NCBI GenBank assembly: GCA_000934385.1
Contig: KN880514.1
Location: 1 to 64,000 of the forward strand
Reading direction: 5' to 3'
DNA from: Cylindrobasidium torrendii FP15055 ss-10
Lineage: Eukaryota; Basidiomycota; Agaricomycetes; Agaricales; Physalacriaceae
DNA length: 64,000 bases
How positions within the stretch are numbered: position 1 is the first letter of the stretch; each line of letters starts with the position of its first letter. The notes under the pieces are model-generated. The model did no database searches, was not told where the DNA came from, and saw only the letters and a program-made list of their open reading frames with translations. The position numbers and the translations under genes were made by a program. Of this stretch, positions 32,659 through 42,711 are shown in pieces.

Positions 32659-34657
32659 ATGGGCTACATTCCACAGGAATCCCTTGAGAATCTCAAGAAA
32701 TATTCTTACAAGGGTGTTGACAAGTGCGCTTTGCTTTATGCATGAAGCAGCTTTTTCACTTGACTGATGGTTTTTTTGTGAACGACAAGGTCATTGGTGT
32801 CCCGCTATGTTCTGAGTCCGTTTTGGAACTGGCTGGTCACGCTGTGGCCGAAGACTGTGGCCCCGAACACGGTATGTGGTTGCTGCACGCGTCGCAATCG
32901 GTGGGGGATGGACCTAACTGACATCTTCGCTCATCCCTTTTAGATCACGCTATCCGGCCTCTGCATCGTATTTATGAACTTCGCGACCATGTTGTACTAT
33001 GACCCGCACTATTTAACGGAGAAGGGAGGTGCTTATACCCCGCACTGGGTGTACTTTACGTGCGTCTCGCAGCTCTCTATCCTTGCGTGGGGGCTGACCA
33101 ACCTGCTGTGTTTACTAGGTATGCCATTGGGCTGTTCTTATACCAAAGCTTCGATGCCATCGATGGGTCGGTGCCTCTTCCCCCTTCTCCGAGCTGGCGT
33201 CACCGAACTCACCTCGCCCTGCAGAAAGCAGGCGCGACGCACTGGCATGGCTGGACCGCTGGGAGAGATGTTTGACCACGGTACGTCCCCGCAGACCACT
33301 TCAACCCCTCCTTATTACTCCATCGCTTATGCTTAATTAACCCCAGGTTGCGATGCGCTAAACACCACTGTACGAGCCCCACTCCCGCCCCAAGGATTCC
33401 GTAAAGCTCATCTATGTTTGCTATGTAGCTGGAGACGATCATCGCCGCACAAGCCCTCAATCTGGGTCGTTCGTGGTGGACTGTTGCATCGCAGGTCGCG
33501 TGCCTCGCCAACTTTTACCTTACGACGTGGGAGGAGTATCATACGCACCAGCTGTTTCTTGGGTATTTCTCTGGCCCTGTTGAAGGTATTCTGTTGATTG
33601 TGGGGATTTATGTTGTTACTGGACTTAAGGGTGCGTTTTTTCTCCCTCTCCCCTCCCCTTCATGTATCTTGGGTTTTGTACGTGCACTCTAACTCACCAC
33701 CCCGCCGCTTTAGGTCCAGCATTCTGGGACACGCCCTTCCTCACGTTCCTACACCTCGAGCACATCCCCGCGTTCGCAAAGATCCCGAACGTGGGGCTGA
33801 ACGAGGTGTTCATGGTGTTCGCGTCTGTTGGGCTGGCTGCGAATATCGCTGCGGGGTACCATAACGTTCGGAAGACCTCCACGACGACGAGGGGGATGGT
33901 CAAGCCGCTTTTGCGATTGCTCCCGTTCGTCGTTGCGGCTGGGATACAGATTGCGTGGCTCTCGGCTCCTTCATCGTTCTCGCAGCGTCCAGAAGCGGAA
34001 GGAGCAAGCTCTGCTCTCATCACGTCCTCGCTGTTCGTGCCCTTTCTGTGTGCGTGGGGGTTGCAGTTTGCACACCAGGTGGGGAGGATGATTTTGGCGC
34101 ATGTGACGAGTACGGGTTTTCCTGTGTTTGATTGGATGTGGGTGTGGAGTGTTGTTGGGGCGGTGGATGCGAATATGATGAGGTTGTTTGGGATGTGCGT
34201 GTGTTTTAACTTGCTTCTTTGGGCATCTCCCATTTTATCTGCGCCGTCCCCCCCCCCTCCATTTCGTATCTTTGCGCGCTCCTCCTCCTCCCACGACATG
34301 CATCTTTGCGCGCCTCCTCCGCTTCATATCTTTAGCGCTAACGCGCCCCCGTTCTCTTTTTCGTACAGACCTCCACTCATCCAAAACTCCCCGCAAAACA
34401 TGACTTTCCTGGTATACATGACGCTCGCCGGCTCGTTTTTCGCGTACTTGCGGTTCTGCGCGCTTGTTATTTCGGATATTACGGAGTATATGGGTATTGC
34501 GTGTTTTACTGTGCGGAAGAGGGATAAGGCGGGGGTTTGGCGGGATGCTGCTTCGTCGGCGTCGGCGGCGTCGGCTTCGTCGGCGTCGGTGTATGAGTTG
34601 GGCAAGGGCAGGGGCAAGGACAAGGGCAGGGGCAAGGACAAGGACAAGAAGGTGTGA
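32659..34657 (+). CDS. Ethanolamine/choline phosphotransferase (CDP-alcohol type)
   Basis: The enzyme moves phosphoethanolamine or phosphocholine from the CDP-alcohol to diacylglycerol, the last step of the Kennedy pathway, in ER or Golgi membrane. Nine exons close in phase: 32659-32723, 32790-32871, 32944-33059, 33119-33166, 33225-33280, 33347-33369, 33429-33630, 33714-34194 and 34369-34657; 453 residues. The catalytic motif D-G-x2-A-R-x8-G-x3-D-x3-D is complete at about residues 102-125, split over three exons (DG, KQARRTGMAGPLG, EMFDHGCD). The N-terminus (LKKYSYKGVDKSLVSRY, WPKTVAPNTITLSGL) is typical of the EPT1/CPT1 family. Several hydrophobic helices follow. The C-terminus ends in a Gly-Lys-Asp repeat. 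Choline versus ethanolamine preference cannot be told from sequence alone. Confidence 0.92.
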
Positions 34658-35527
34658 ACATTGTTCTTTTGAATGAAAAAAAAAGTGGGTGACCGGTTTG
34701 TGTTGTGTTTTCAAGTGTCTTCCGCTCTGAGGACTTCCTCCCTCCGCTCTGTTTCTGGCGATGGGGATTTTCTGTTGCGTGCGATTTTAGATCAAGATAG
34801 ATACCTTGGTTACATTACTTACTTACCCCCCTCACCCCGTTTTTTAATGATTGATTAATGATTACTTATGGCTGCAAATCTGAATGATGCATGTGGGTTT
34901 TTTCGGAACTGTGTTGGGTGCAAGGATGCGCAGGTTCAGAAGAAAGGCTGAGTTTAAGTCGTATCTAGCATTATATTACGAGGGAGTGCAAGCATTATAC
35001 TACGAGGTTATATTACGAGGGAGTACAATAAGTACAAAGTCAACTTGTTATGGGCGCCCGTGAGTTCAAGTCACAGAGTGCAATTGGATTTTTTGGGATC
35101 CGATGCTTCCTCAGGTGGTGGCATGGCGGTTCGAATAACCCTTTCGCACGCCGGGTCGTTGTTGAGATAGACAAAGGTTTTCCGAAATTCGAATCGATGG
35201 CGCCTGAGCTTGAAGGCAGATACCATGTCATTGTTTGGACCTGGCGGGTATTCGACGAGGGCTTTGGCATATGCACAAAGTATATATATGCACGCAACTT
35301 GGATGATGTTACGCAGGTTCAGAAAAAAGGCTACTACTAGTCACGGTCGTAGCATTACTTACATCACAAGGGAGGGAGTTCAGAGTCAATTAATTATCGC
35401 TGCATCTGATGAGTTCAACTAAGTACTTAGTAGTACACAGGTCCTATATTACTGGGAGCCAATATCGGTGCTATGCACATGCACATTAGCCCAACTTCTT
35501 CTTTAAAAAATGCAGGTATGTAGCTTA
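34658..35527. other. Intergenic with a diverged direct duplication
   Basis: A block at about 34,925-35,075 (GCGCAGGTTCAGAAGAAAGG, then ATTACGAGGGAGT) is repeated in diverged form at about 35,310-35,430 (CGCAGGTTCAGAAAAAAGG, then CACAAGGGAGGGAGT). Within the first copy, ATTATACTACGAG is itself repeated three times. No gene seen. Confidence 0.6.
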
Positions 35528-37051
35528 CTACTCACATGCGATGACCGTAACCTGCAGACGCTCACGAACCCGGTCCAGCGCTGTATAGAGGGGTGTAGAG
35601 CGGATGGCTTTACTTGGGGGATGGTTTTTGGTTGAGCCTAGGTATGATTTGAATGCGATTAATGTGAGTTTTTTGAGTTGAAATTTTTCTTCTTCTTTGG
35701 GAGGCTTAGAGGCAGAGGTAGAGGCAGAGGTAGAGGCAGAGGAAGAGTGATACATTGATATCATGCCTAGCACGGCATCTCCCCACCCAGTGGTATCGTC
35801 GAACACCTCGTCGATGGTGGCGTGCATCTCGAGTGTCAGCTCCTTTGTGTGTATCCAACTTCCGTCTGGTCCGAGTGGGAGCGGTGAAAGTGAAGGCGAA
35901 GTGGCAAGTCGAATGTTTTCTCCGTGCTTGTTCACGAAGTCTTCGACGATGGATGGATGCGAAAACCGCAAGATGAGATGACGGAGGGGACGAGGGCCCA
36001 GGGAGAGGCGCGGCATCGATTCTGTGACCTCAAGTCGGAGAGTGCGCAGTGGAGGCTTGGAGACCTCCAGGAATGTTGTCATCGGCAAACTCAAACCCGA
36101 ATTCGAATTCGAACTCGAACTCGAACTCGAAGGGCACAACACTGCAAGCTCCTCGAGTACGGGACAACGAATGGCGAGAAGCACATTATCCGAGTATGAA
36201 AGCTTGAGCTTTGTGAGGTCCGGAAAAGTGACCATCTCGTCCGGGGATTTCGCCAATAACCTCCACTCGTCCTTTGCAGCCTCAGAGTTATCTTCAAGGA
36301 GCTTGAGCGTCAACTCCTTGAGCTGAGAACATCTGCGCAAGATATCAAGTACGTTGGCTGGAGCGAACGAGTTGCCGATCAAGAGAGACAGCGATGTAAG
36401 CTGGTGCCACGGAAAATGTATAACGGTCCGAGGCTCATTGTGCCATTCAAGTCCGAGTCGACGCTCGCCCCCATAGATGCGCAGGTCCATCTTTCGAAGG
36501 CGAGGGCAGTTGTTGAACGTTTTCAGCGCAAACGCCATGTCCCCAATGTGCGCACTACCGAGATCGACGCGGAGGCTGAGCTCCTCGAGGGCGGGCAGAG
36601 ACTGCCCCACACCAGGGAAGCAGAACTCCATCGCGTTCCAATCAAAAGCACTGTCCACAATCAACTCCCTCCATCGGGAAGATGTTCTCCCGAATGAGAA
36701 TGTCGTAGAGTCAGCGCGAAGGCCATCCAAGTCGAGGAAAACAGAGAAGGCATGTCCGCCGGTGCGTTCGAGAAACAGATCGAGAAGGGGACGCGCACCG
36801 TGAGAGGTGGACGCTATGGAGTCAATCAAGAGCGGCACGGTAAGCCACAAAAGCGGCGAGGTGAGTAAGAGGTGTCTCCAGTCACTGCATACTTGCGATA
36901 GTACCAGTACTTCATGAATAGTGTGGCCCTCGGTGCTGAATTTGAATATCATGGATAGGATTTCCGTAGGGAGCTTTTGTATTGGGGCGGAAATGTTCGT
37001 ATATCCAGCCGATAACAGCTTGTGCTGGGTGTGGAGCGCTTGGTTGTCCAT
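35528..37051 (-). CDS. F-box protein, family A copy 1
   Basis: This single exon encodes 507 residues. The start is set at the ATG reading MDNQALHTQ, because the paralogue at 40,990 starts MDNQAAFLE and the upstream frame has only a non-ATG start. The F-box (LPTEILSMIFKFS ... VCSDWRHLLLTSPLLWLTVPL) lies at about residues 28-75. It is followed by leucine-rich irregular repeats (FNNCPRLRKMDLRIY, WHQLTSLSLLIG, CSQLKELTLKLL, LTKLKLSYSDNVL). Low-complexity Ser tracts occur near 320 and 450. The protein would be a substrate receptor of an SCF ubiquitin ligase. Copy 2 lies 3.9 kb away in opposite orientation; they share the whole architecture and the core promoter. Targets are unknown. Confidence 0.87.
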   Translation of the reverse strand: MDNQALHTQHKLLSAGYTNISAPIQKLPTEILSMIFKFSTEGHTIHEVLVLSQVCSDWRHLLLTSPLLWLTVPLLIDSIASTSHGARPLLDLFLERTGGHAFSVFLDLDGLRADSTTFSFGRTSSRWRELIVDSAFDWNAMEFCFPGVGQSLPALEELSLRVDLGSAHIGDMAFALKTFNNCPRLRKMDLRIYGGERRLGLEWHNEPRTVIHFPWHQLTSLSLLIGNSFAPANVLDILRRCSQLKELTLKLLEDNSEAAKDEWRLLAKSPDEMVTFPDLTKLKLSYSDNVLLAIRCPVLEELAVLCPSSSSSSSNSNSGLSLPMTTFLEVSKPPLRTLRLEVTESMPRLSLGPRPLRHLILRFSHPSIVEDFVNKHGENIRLATSPSLSPLPLGPDGSWIHTKELTLEMHATIDEVFDDTTGWGDAVLGMISMYHSSSASTSASTSASKPPKEEEKFQLKKLTLIAFKSYLGSTKNHPPSKAIRSTPLYTALDRVRERLQVTVIACE

Positions 37052-37108
37052 GCTTAGTGACGGGAGAAGGGAAGTGACAAGTTGATTTACGATCACACAA
37101 CGGGCTCC

Positions 37109-37230
37109 TCCCTTATTTAAATTGGCTTGGACAATAACTTAGGCCCTCCGAGGGCCCAAAGGACAGTTTATTGTTTGGACAAAAGAGATAAGGCAACGCC
37201 GGCGCCAGGTTTAGACAATAACACAGATTA
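37109..37230 (-). promoter_or_regulatory. Promoter shared by the family A F-box pair (copy 1)
   Basis: Read on the minus strand, it contains TTGTCTAAACCTGGCGCC, TTTTGTCCAAACAA, a run of C/G-rich sequence ending AGTTATTGTCC, and a TATA-like TTTAAATAAGGG at about 37,122-37,111. The same elements occur in the same order upstream of copy 2 (40,805-40,916). The TATA-like box is about 60 bp before the chosen ATG. Confidence 0.75.
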
Positions 37231-37613
37231 TAATAAAGGCGGTGCGCAACCGCAAATTCGACTTTACTGGTCGGCTTCTGGGAATCAAGCATGGTTAAGC
37301 GCAAACTACGATCTTACATAAGTACCACAAGCCATATTTAGTTAAGTATGTTGGTTCAGAAACCAGATTTCCAATGAATCTCGGCCTGGATCTCTCATCC
37401 TTACCAATAATCTAGGAAGACACGTCGTACACATGCTCGTCGGAAATCTGAATTTGGCTATTGCTGAGATGGACAATCAAGCGGGAACACTTCGCCACTC
37501 ACAAGGTTGACCGTTGGACCCATGCGAGACGACAGGAAAACTCGAGACGCAGTACACACACAGAGATCATACATCATACATACATACCTATAATCTAAGC
37601 CTTGAGCAAAATA
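37231..37613. other. Intergenic, no gene seen
   Basis: This is the region between the divergent F-box promoter and the 3' end of the AFG1-like gene. No coding exon or repeat is seen. Confidence 0.5.
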
Positions 37614-39686
37614 TTAATCCTTTGCATCTTTATCATAAACACTTGCTCCTCTCCCCCAGCTCCGTCCCCTGGCGGTCGCGCCTCCCCAATCCTCTCGCAC
37701 ACCCCACACATGGTCTGCCTTTAGCGTAGGCGCCATCGATTCAGAACCGCCTGAAGCAGCATCTACAACCAGAGGCTGAGGTTTTTCAACCGTCTGTGCG
37801 ATACCAAAACCACGACCCAGCCGCGTCGTCCTTTCCCATCCCCTCATCCCCTCCGGCAGAGGCTCCCACTCCGCACCTCGACAATACCCCGCGCCCGTCA
37901 TCTCCACCAGCCTCGACAGCGCCCTCTTAAACGCGAACTGCTCATCCTTGCCTGAGAAGATGGACAGTTGCTCGAGTGGACGGCGAACAGGCTGGATCTC
38001 CTCCAAGCTCGCAGCCTTGTCATCATACGCGATGATGTTCGGTCGATATGCCTCGGCTCCCGTCGACACACTCACGCTCTCTTGCCATACGCTGTCCGTA
38101 GCAGTAGTAGCAGCATCCTCAATGAACAGCCCATCCAGAGGAGTTTCCGCAAAGCAGACGATGCGACACCGCCTCTCGTACAGCGCGTCAATGAGACTGA
38201 TGAACCTCCTTGCTTGATTCTTCGCCGTGGGTAGCCGAATGGCCGGGATGCGCGTGATGAGGATAGTGTCGAACGTCGAGGCGATGGTAAGGTAGTCTGC
38301 CGGCCCAAGGGAGGAGTCGCAGAGCTGCTCGAACGAGAATCGGCATGTCTTTCCGGAGGGTGAGACGGAGGGGACGATGAGGCGTCTACCAAAGACCGAT
38401 AGTGTTGAGGGCTCACCGCCTGAAGGAACATCAGCAGGTGGGTATGTGCAAGGTCATGGTACATACCTTCTTCACCAAACAGTGTGGTCGCCAGTACCTC
38501 AAATTCATCTTCTTGGTGTCCCAAAAACCACGTCCTCTGCCCTTCCTCTCCTTTCTCCTTCGCCGCATTCGAACGTCTATAATCCCTTGCATCGATATCT
38601 TCAGACCCCAGCTCAATCACCGGACACCTTGCCCTCAGCGCACTCCCAAACGCCCCCAGCCTCTCTTTCTGCACCCCATTCACGTAGAGGTCTTCCGGAA
38701 CACGGTTTGACGTGCCGACAACGACGCCTCCCATGCGCCAATACCACACCAGCACGTCCGACAGTAGGAGGGCGCTGGAGACATCCTGCAGCTGGACCTC
38801 GTCAAGCAGAAGGGCATATGCCGACTGGATGAGGCGGGAGGCGAGGATGTATGGGATGGGCAGAGCCGCCGTCGTAGTCTTATTGCGTGCGGAGGAGGAG
38901 GGAAGCAGAGACTTGCGGAGCCGGTTCCACACTGCGTTGGCGCCCGCGCCGTCGTTGCGCCTGAGTAGACCGCGGACCTGCTCTTGAAAATCCTTGGTCC
39001 AGCTTTTCGGCCTCGTTCCCGTAGAAGCAGCACTATCAACATCATCAACAGCAACGTAGTGGAGGTTGTGGTGCATGCGCGATTCCGTGACGTCCCACAC
39101 ATCGCGGTACAAGTCCAACACGAACTGGTTGTAATGTTTCCGCATCTTGTAGGGCGTCGAAACGCTGGCGAACCAGGTGTCTGCCACGAAGGTCTTTCCG
39201 GATCCCGGAGGGCCAGTTATCAGCAAACCCTAGAGAATCAATTAGCACACCGCGGCACGTTGTAGACGTCCATAATTTACCTTGGGCGATGGAAGGTCAA
39301 GCATCTCATTAGCCAGGTCCTTGGACTTGACAAGCAACTTCATTTCTTCCCGGGCTTGGACAAGGACACTGTCGTGCTCGTCCGTGATGGGTCGTGCGTA
39401 AGCCGAAGTGGTAGGAACATGTGTGCTGAGGTCTTTGCTCAAGCGTCGGAGCTACTACATAAAACGGAAACAGTCATCGGCCGTCCCCATCTCTGTATAC
39501 AGAAACGCTCTCACATACCTGAGAAAGCACGCGAATCTGGTTTTCGTCCCGTTCTATGGTGCCGGATTTACATAGAGCGTTGTAGCGGTCGAGGAGGTTG
39601 CTTGGGACTAGGGCTGAATCGGTTGAGAGCAGCCTGTGCCTATGTTGGTATTTCGCAGGAAAAACCAGACGCGGTGTTCGATACAT
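37614..39686 (-). CDS. AFG1: AFG1-like mitochondrial AAA ATPase
   Basis: AFG1/LACE1 proteins act in the mitochondrion, helping turnover of respiratory-chain subunits. Four exons close in phase: 39686-39519, 39451-39281, 39229-38467 and 38419-37614; 635 residues. Walker A (GPPGSGKT) is at about 119-126 and Walker B (LLLDEVQ) at about 252-257. Family segments include FVLDLYRDVWDV near 150, GVVVGTSNRVPEDLYVNG, and, after the last intron, FSFEQLCDSSLGPADYL and QARRFISLIDALYE. The N-terminus (MYRTPRLVFPAKYQHRH) is basic and hydroxylated, as in mitochondrial presequences. An in-frame ATG 28 codons upstream is possible but gives a less presequence-like start. The C-terminal 100 residues (Gly/Arg-rich end) exceed the usual family length. 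Confidence 0.92.
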
Positions 39687-40175
39687 CCGTGAAGCCGTTC
39701 TCGAGTTTGTTGTGGTGATGGTCAAAGGTAGAGGACATAAACCCCGGCGATCGCGTTCTGATCTTCTCGGCATCACCGCGCTAAGTCCTGCTAAGTCTTG
39801 GACTTTCCTTCCATGTTGCCGAATGCACATGCTGACCCGACCACGTCCAAGAAACGCTACGCCACTCACTCGAGTGGCAAGTGCACTGTGAAAATCAAGC
39901 TCAATTCTCAAACGAGGACAGTCAGCGAAAATGCAGCGAGTCCAACTCGAATCCTGCAGTTCCACCACATTTTAATTGCTCCTCTGAATCCCATTAAACG
40001 CGCCTCTGCAATTTGTCTTTGATTTTTGAGCGCTGTGTCGAGAGACAATGTCGTATAGGAGCCCATGGCAATGACATGACTGGGCTGGATGCCGAAAGGC
40101 CTTTTGTTCTCACTTTATCTTATTCACACTTCCCTTCCTACCACACCGACCACCGAGCCACTTGAAAGCAATTCA
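39687..40175. other. Divergent intergenic region
   Basis: It separates the AFG1-like gene from the short coiled-coil gene. The last part (CTTTTGTTCTCACTTTAT near 40,100) resembles the upstream region of the long coiled-coil paralogue at about 52,480. Confidence 0.5.
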
Positions 40176-40638
40176 ATGTCAAGGGGACAGATGAAGCGCA
40201 CCAGGGTGAGCCCATGCCCTGTACTTTTGAGTTGCGCTGATGAATAGGATGTAGTGCGAGGACAGCGACGACTTCGACATGTTGGATTTGGAGGCCTCGG
40301 TGCGACCAAAGAAATGCCGCATAGATTACACGGACGACTCCGCCAGAGGGACGAACACTCAGCCCGTTGATCTGGAGAGCACTGAGCAGCTATTCGACTC
40401 CATCGAAAACAACATGAAGGAGATTTTCGAACAGTGGGAGGCCGAGAAGGCTGCGTTAATAGCTGTAATCGAGGACCTCAAGCAAACGAATGCGGCTCTC
40501 AAGGACGAGGTCAAGGCGCAGGAGTATACCATCTACACCCGCGACGTCCACATACGCAAACTCGAGAAGGAGCTCATTGAGGACAAGCAGACTGCAGTAA
40601 AGGCGGAGAAAGACTGCGACAGCCTCAGGGAGAAGTAA
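40176..40638 (+). CDS. Short coiled-coil protein, truncated paralogue
   Basis: The model has two exons, 40176-40205 and 40255-40638 (intron 49 nt), encoding 137 residues. The first exon reads MSRGQMKRTR and matches exon 1 of the gene at 52,565 (MSSTHRGQMKRAR). The segment with YTIYTRDVHIRKLEKE matches CTIYTRENDIRKLNLE there. The protein is an acidic, charged coiled coil (EKAALIAVIEDLKQTNAALKD). It stops at DSLREK, where the long paralogue continues for about 300 residues after the corresponding FRDLREK. So this copy keeps only the N-terminal coiled coil. It may be a decayed duplicate or a dominant-type short partner able to pair with the long form. The family is not recognised. Confidence 0.72.
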
Positions 40639-40799
40639 AACCAGGCATCGTTCCACTGCTTGCGGGGTCAACAACACCGTAATGCAAGCCCAAATTGCTG
40701 CGAATCTGATAAACCTCGACGTTTCGTTCTGATCTAGCATTGTAGACGGTAGGACTGTCCCCTTACTACATACATATTTTGTCACAACAACTGAGGCTA

Positions 40800-40916
40800 T
40801 GTTTTTGTCTAAACCTGGCGCTTCGCCTGTGGCGGACCTTCTTTTTGTCCAAACAAAAACTGGTCCTCGGGCCTTTGGAAAACCCAAGTTATTGTCTCAC
40901 CGCATATAAATAAGGG
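40800..40916 (+). promoter_or_regulatory. Promoter shared by the family A F-box pair (copy 2)
   Basis: TTTTTGTCTAAACCTGGCGC, TTTTTGTCCAAACAAAA, GGGCCTTTGG, AAGTTATTGTC and a TATA-like ATATAAATAAGGG (40,904-40,916) follow each other exactly as upstream of copy 1 on the other strand. The ATG at 40,930 is only 14 bp past the TATA-like box, which argues for translation from 40,990. Confidence 0.78.
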
Positions 40917-40989
40917 GGTCCATCTCGCAATGTACGATCATAACTATCGTCTCTTCCCTTCTTCCATCACTGTGTCCTGGGAACTCAGC

Positions 40990-42378
40990 ATGGACAACCA
41001 AGCGGCCTTTTTGGAGCACGACGCCCAGCACAAGCTGCTAGTACCGGCAGGATTTACGAACATTTCCACCCCAATACAAGAGCTCCCTACGGAAATCCTA
41101 TCCTTGATATTCAAATTCAGCGCCGAGGGCGACACGATTCTTGATGTCCTGCGACTAGAGCACGTATGCAGTGGCTGGAGACACCTCATATCCAACTCGC
41201 CGCTTTTGTGGCTTACCGTACCGCTCGTAATTGACATGTGTGCGCTTCCCCTTCTCGATCTTTTTCTCGAGCGCACCGGCGGTCATCCCTTCTCTGTCAA
41301 CGTCAACTTGGATCGCCTTCAAGCCAACCACACGGCCTCTCCATTTAGAACAACCTCTCAGCGCTGGAGATCTCTGACTGTCGACAGTGAATTCAATAGT
41401 CACGCCCTAGAGTTCTACTTCCCTTGCTTGGAGCAGTCTCTGCACGCCCTTGAGGAGCTCAGCCTTCAAATCTTTCTCAGAGTACCACACATTGGGAATA
41501 TGCCATTTGCATTGAAACCTCAGTTCAACAACTGCCCTCGCCTCCGCAAGATGAGTCTGGGCATCTATGCCAATGGTCGATACAACGAGCCTATCCACTT
41601 TCCAACGGCGTTCCCGTGGCACCAGCTCACATCTCTATCCCTCACGGTCTTTTTGTCCCCAGCCAACCTATTCGGCATCTTGCGTGAATGTTCTCAGCTC
41701 AAGGAGCTAATGCTCAAGATTATCCGAAGAGGCGACGACGAGGTGCAAGACACGGAGGATTGGATGGCATTGGCAAAATCCGAAATTATCACCTTCTTGA
41801 ACCTGATCAAGCTTGCCGTTCCGGAATCCGATGATGTTCTTCTTGCCATTCATTGTCCCGTACTAGAGGAGCTCGAAATGTGGGACCCCTCGACTTCAAA
41901 ATCACCCATGATCACATTCCTGTCGGTCTCCAAGCCTCCGTTGCGCAGTCTGCTCGTTGAAATCACAGAAAAAATGCCGCGCCTCTCCCTTCCATACCTT
42001 GACCACCTCGTCCTGCGATTTTCGCATCCCCTTGTTGTTGATGACTTTGTACGCAAGCACAGAGTCACCGCTTCACCATCCCAGGGAAGTTGGATACACA
42101 CGAAGGAGATAACTCTCAGGATATTCGCAACTATCGACGAGTTCTTCGACAATACTCTTGAGTGGGGAGATGCCGTGCTAGACTTGATATCGATGTATCG
42201 AGAGGCGTCAGAGCCTATTCTCGAAATGCTTACGTTAGTCGCGTCCAATTCATACAGCCTCACCAAGGAATGCCATCTCCCTTCCAGGGAGGCAATCTAC
42301 TCGTCAACATTTTATAAAGAGCTGGTTCGTCGCTGCCCTCAGGGACTGCAGATCACGTTTGAGGTCGTCCGTCTGTGA
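40990..42378 (+). CDS. F-box protein, family A copy 2
   Basis: This single exon encodes 462 residues from the ATG reading MDNQAAFLE; an upstream in-frame ATG at 40,930 would add 20 residues but lies too close to the TATA-like box. The F-box (LPTEILSLIFKFSAEGDTI ... VCSGWRHLISNSPLLWL) is at about residues 35-80. Leucine-rich segments follow in the same order as copy 1: FNNCPRLRKMSLGIY, WHQLTSLSLTVF, CSQLKELMLKII, LIKLAVPESDDVLLAI, HLVLRFSHPLVVDDF. It lacks the Ser-rich tracts of copy 1, which accounts for the 45-residue difference. Role inferred: SCF ubiquitin ligase substrate receptor. Confidence 0.87.
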   Translation: MDNQAAFLEHDAQHKLLVPAGFTNISTPIQELPTEILSLIFKFSAEGDTILDVLRLEHVCSGWRHLISNSPLLWLTVPLVIDMCALPLLDLFLERTGGHPFSVNVNLDRLQANHTASPFRTTSQRWRSLTVDSEFNSHALEFYFPCLEQSLHALEELSLQIFLRVPHIGNMPFALKPQFNNCPRLRKMSLGIYANGRYNEPIHFPTAFPWHQLTSLSLTVFLSPANLFGILRECSQLKELMLKIIRRGDDEVQDTEDWMALAKSEIITFLNLIKLAVPESDDVLLAIHCPVLEELEMWDPSTSKSPMITFLSVSKPPLRSLLVEITEKMPRLSLPYLDHLVLRFSHPLVVDDFVRKHRVTASPSQGSWIHTKEITLRIFATIDEFFDNTLEWGDAVLDLISMYREASEPILEMLTLVASNSYSLTKECHLPSREAIYSSTFYKELVRRCPQGLQITFEVVRL

Positions 42379-42711
42379 GTGCACGCCCTTCCAAAGGTAT
42401 GGAAATTCTGGACAATTGTTCATACATATGTGCATACCGCTCCGCACCTAGCTCCCACTAATGTAAGGCTTATGGACTACTAATTCATTGGCGCGCAGCA
42501 TTGACTTTGGATCTTGTAAATTGTAATGCTTCTGGCCTTTCTTCTGAACCTGCACGTCCTTGCGTACTTAACATAGGCTCACTGGAGGCCGTTGAGTCTG
42601 GCGCGTCGGCACCTCAAGTAACATATTGTATGTACATGTACGGATTAGACATTTGAAAGATAAATAAAAGAGAAACAAGTTGTTTATAACTAAAAGCTTC
42701 TGCGCACATGG

